Assembly (NCBI GenBank): GCA_945870225.1
Contig: CAMBRF010000005.1
Coordinates: forward strand, 62,001-126,000
DNA length: 64,000 nucleotides
Direction of reading: 5' to 3'
From: PVC group bacterium
GTDB taxonomy: Bacteria > Verrucomicrobiota > Kiritimatiellia > CAIKKV01 > CAITUY01
The stretch's first letter is position 1, and every line of letters starts with the position of its first letter. The notes beneath the pieces are model-generated. The model was given only the letters and a program-made list of their open reading frames with translations, was not told the origin of the DNA and ran no database searches. A program made the position numbers and the translations under genes. Shown piece by piece: positions 62,139 to 64,000 of this stretch.

Positions 62139-64000
62139 TTACTTCCCCTCCTCATGCTGCGCCAAGAACACTCGAAAATCATGGTATGGAATATAAACCG
62201 GGCCGTAGGTCTCGTTCCGATCCGGCAACCGCGTCACCACGTCTCCCGTTTCCAGATCCATCAGCACGGGGGCTTGGGCCTCCCGGTCCTTGACCCCGGC
62301 CCACCAGCCTTTGAGTTCGTCCGGAACCTGCGTGCGCCTTCGCACATCGCCCGCCGTAAGCGTATTGGCCCCGCCCAGCAGTCGCATGGTATCCACCAGC
62401 TGCAGCGGCAATTCCACGGGCTTGAGACTTTCATTCATCACCACCAACAGCACCTGATAGCCCTTGCCCTGCTTCAGCGGCCGGCGGTAGGCGGTCACAT
62501 ACACTTCGCTCTCCGTCGAGGGCTTCTCCCCGATCCGGACGGTTTTCGCGTTGCGCCAGAAGGGGAGAGGCTCAAGGCTTTGATCCTCGAAAAATCCGAA
62601 CGCCGTCAGGCCCGCAAACAGCCGCACCATATCCTCCCGATGGTAGATGATCCCATGCGGTCCTTTGGGAGTGAGGCCGATATCATTCAGCAATGCACGC
62701 CCCATCAGCTGGCGATCCAATCTCTTGTCGTCGCCGAACTCCGCTTCCGTGGTATCCGCGAGAATGGCCGTCACCAGGCCGGACCAGTTATGCGCCAGGT
62801 AACGGTACAGCGAATTCGGGAACTGGGTGACCACATCCACGTCATACGACCGGTGCCCCGCCCCGCACTCCTCCACCAGGAAGCAACTCCACCAGAAGGA
62901 CTCCAGCATGGTGGCCTCGTTATTAGCCCAGGATTGGTGTCGTTGCGGCACATTGTTGATTTTCGAAATACGGGCCAGACGCTTGTAGAGGTTACGCATA
63001 TTGCGCGTCGTGTAGCCGGCTTCCCACGGCAGCGGAGCATTCGTGGTCACCGTGGCGGGATCACGGAGATACCCGTTGCCCATGGCCAGGTTGTCAGATT
63101 GGCCGAACTGGACGGGCCAGTACTCATCCATATGCCAGCCCACGCGGCGCCCCACCCGGATCTGGCGTTCGAACAGGTAGGTGGCTTTGTCTTCCCACAT
63201 TCGATCCATATCCGGCGCTTCCGCCCCGAAGCCGAGTTGCGCGTTCCGCCATTTTCCATAGCGGAAGAACGGCGGCTCATCCTTGCGATACGTTGTGATC
63301 TGGGTGTCCGGAATCGCCCCGGGAGCGGACGCCGCTTCACGCCAGCGCGCTTTCAGAAACGACTCCGACAGGTCGTATGGCTCCATCCAGTACCCGGCCG
63401 CCCAGGCCGGACCCAGCGTGTAGTGCCAGGCCGCCGAGCGGAAATTCCGGGGCTTGCTCTTGGCCGGTGAAGTGAGCAGGGTAAATTCAATCTTGCGTTT
63501 GCCCTGGATCACGGCGGGATGGTTGACAAAGAGGACCCGCATCGTGACCTTCCCGGCCTTGTCCCGCTCCAGCTGGAGGGTATCGCCGTCAGCATCCATG
63601 ACCCAGCCTTCCGAACTGTCGCAGAACCATGTCCAACCGCGATCCGCGCTGCCAAACCAGAACCAGGGAATGAACCGTCCATACGCCAGCTCACGCACCG
63701 CCGTCTTGCAATTCCAGACAATGCCCTCGCGCTCAGGAAGGGAGCATTCCCAGGTGTCGGCGGCGGCCATGCTGCCCTTGCCGGTTTCGGAAAAGGCCAG
63801 ATCCACCTGGCCATCGACCGGCATGAGCAATTCGAACCGGTCAATCTTCTGCGGTGTGGCGGTGCTGTACTCCAGCCTGCAATGCAGGGATCCGTCGCAG
63901 TCATAGCGGCTGTTCAGGGTCACATCCAGAGGGCCGACCTTGAGCGTCGAGGCGTATTCCACCTCGCTCTTTCCCGTTCGGACCAGTACCGCCGGTTTGA
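62139..64000 (-). CDS. DUF6067 family glycoside-hydrolase-like protein, 5' end outside the window
   Basis: The frame is open to the window edge, so the N-terminus is missing; GTG at 63962 is not a credible start. The visible 620 residues hold the family's WFWFGSADRGWTWF and GWVMDADGDTLQLERDKAG. A barrel-like middle contains YWMEPYDLSESFL, MGNGYLRDP and HMDEYWPVQFGQSDN, where acidic residues could be catalytic. The C-terminal beta region starts LPFWRNAKTVRIG. DUF6067 proteins are related to GH123-like enzymes and are abundant in Kiritimatiellota and Lentisphaerae. Activity on a sulfated or host glycan is a guess. Confidence 0.75.
   Translation of the reverse strand, partial: KPAVLVRTGKSEVEYASTLKVGPLDVTLNSRYDCDGSLHCRLEYSTATPQKIDRFELLMPVDGQVDLAFSETGKGSMAAADTWECSLPEREGIVWNCKTAVRELAYGRFIPWFWFGSADRGWTWFCDSSEGWVMDADGDTLQLERDKAGKVTMRVLFVNHPAVIQGKRKIEFTLLTSPAKSKPRNFRSAAWHYTLGPAWAAGYWMEPYDLSESFLKARWREAASAPGAIPDTQITTYRKDEPPFFRYGKWRNAQLGFGAEAPDMDRMWEDKATYLFERQIRVGRRVGWHMDEYWPVQFGQSDNLAMGNGYLRDPATVTTNAPLPWEAGYTTRNMRNLYKRLARISKINNVPQRHQSWANNEATMLESFWWSCFLVEECGAGHRSYDVDVVTQFPNSLYRYLAHNWSGLVTAILADTTEAEFGDDKRLDRQLMGRALLNDIGLTPKGPHGIIYHREDMVRLFAGLTAFGFFEDQSLEPLPFWRNAKTVRIGEKPSTESEVYVTAYRRPLKQGKGYQVLLVVMNESLKPVELPLQLVDTMRLLGGANTLTAGDVRRRTQVPDELKGWWAGVKDREAQAPVLMDLETGDVVTRLPDRNETYGPVYIPYHDFRVFLAQHEEGK

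Noticed and set aside
62058-63470. 470-codon + strand ORF
   Set aside because: It is antisense to two DUF6067-type genes with strong family motifs and shows no motif of its own.

Overview
The window is GC-rich (except in short AT-rich intergenic stretches) and densely coded. Its gene content points to an anaerobic or microaerophilic, Gram-negative-type bacterium of the PVC superphylum, most likely near Kiritimatiellota/Verrucomicrobiota. This assignment is an inference. The reasons are a secretin and lipoproteins, which imply an outer membrane; an anaerobe-style oxygen-defence operon of rubredoxin, rubrerythrin and desulfoferrodoxin; a MoxR/DUF58/BatA/DUF4175 block of the kind common in Planctomycetes and Verrucomicrobia; DUF6067-type proteins; squalene-cyclase-fold proteins; and a very large protein with calcium-binding, LamG and NHL repeats. 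No rRNA, tRNA, transposase, phage or CRISPR signal was recognised.

Layout. 1-7.5 kb, mostly + strand: 3' part of a HAD hydrolase, a uronate-isomerase-like enzyme coupled to a cobalamin adenosyltransferase, a TGS-domain nucleoside kinase, a DUF2851 protein, a convergent CPBP protease and a class IV aminotransferase. 7.5-13.3 kb, - strand: purB, purM, a large multi-pass membrane protein and a family 9 glycosyltransferase. 13.4-25.5 kb, - strand: a type IV pilus/secretion assembly operon (pilM-N-O-P-like, secretin) in which a lipoprotein and a roughly 1,990-residue modular protein lie between pilP-like and the secretin, followed by a MoeB/ThiF-like adenylyltransferase. 25.6-28 kb, + strand: a TatD nuclease, a structured non-coding repeat block, an FHA protein and a pseudopilin. 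28-31 kb, - strand: a PP-loop tRNA-thiolation-like enzyme, a small 4-TM transporter and a Gfo/Idh/MocA oxidoreductase, the last divergent from an AraC regulator with palindromic operator candidates.

32-39.1 kb is a redox island, all on the - strand. It holds a lipoprotein thioredoxin, rubredoxin, rubrerythrin, superoxide reductase, ferritin, a CxxC protein, DsbD, a very small cysteine-rich protein overlapping both neighbours, glucose-6-phosphate dehydrogenase, 6-phosphogluconolactonase and another small cysteine protein. Together these would make NADPH, move reducing power across the membrane and remove superoxide, peroxide and free iron. 39.5-46 kb: FabI, carboxynorspermidine dehydrogenase, a second AraC regulator divergent from a DegT-type aminotransferase plus a hydroxypyruvate-isomerase-like protein, a bidirectional terminator and a xylose-isomerase-like protein. 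46-64 kb, - strand: two DUF6067 paralogues (one cut by the window end), a YwqK-like protein, MoxR, DUF58, BatA/VWA, a second VWA membrane protein, DUF4175, a squalene-cyclase-fold protein and a beta-propeller protein.

The least expected signals are the tiny Cys-rich gene in the dsbD-zwf junction, the giant protein inside the pilus operon, a DUF6067 paralogue lacking the probable catalytic segment, a family of two-hairpin palindromic repeats in intergenic regions, and minisatellite-like repeats both inside a gene and in the 26.5-26.7 kb gap.
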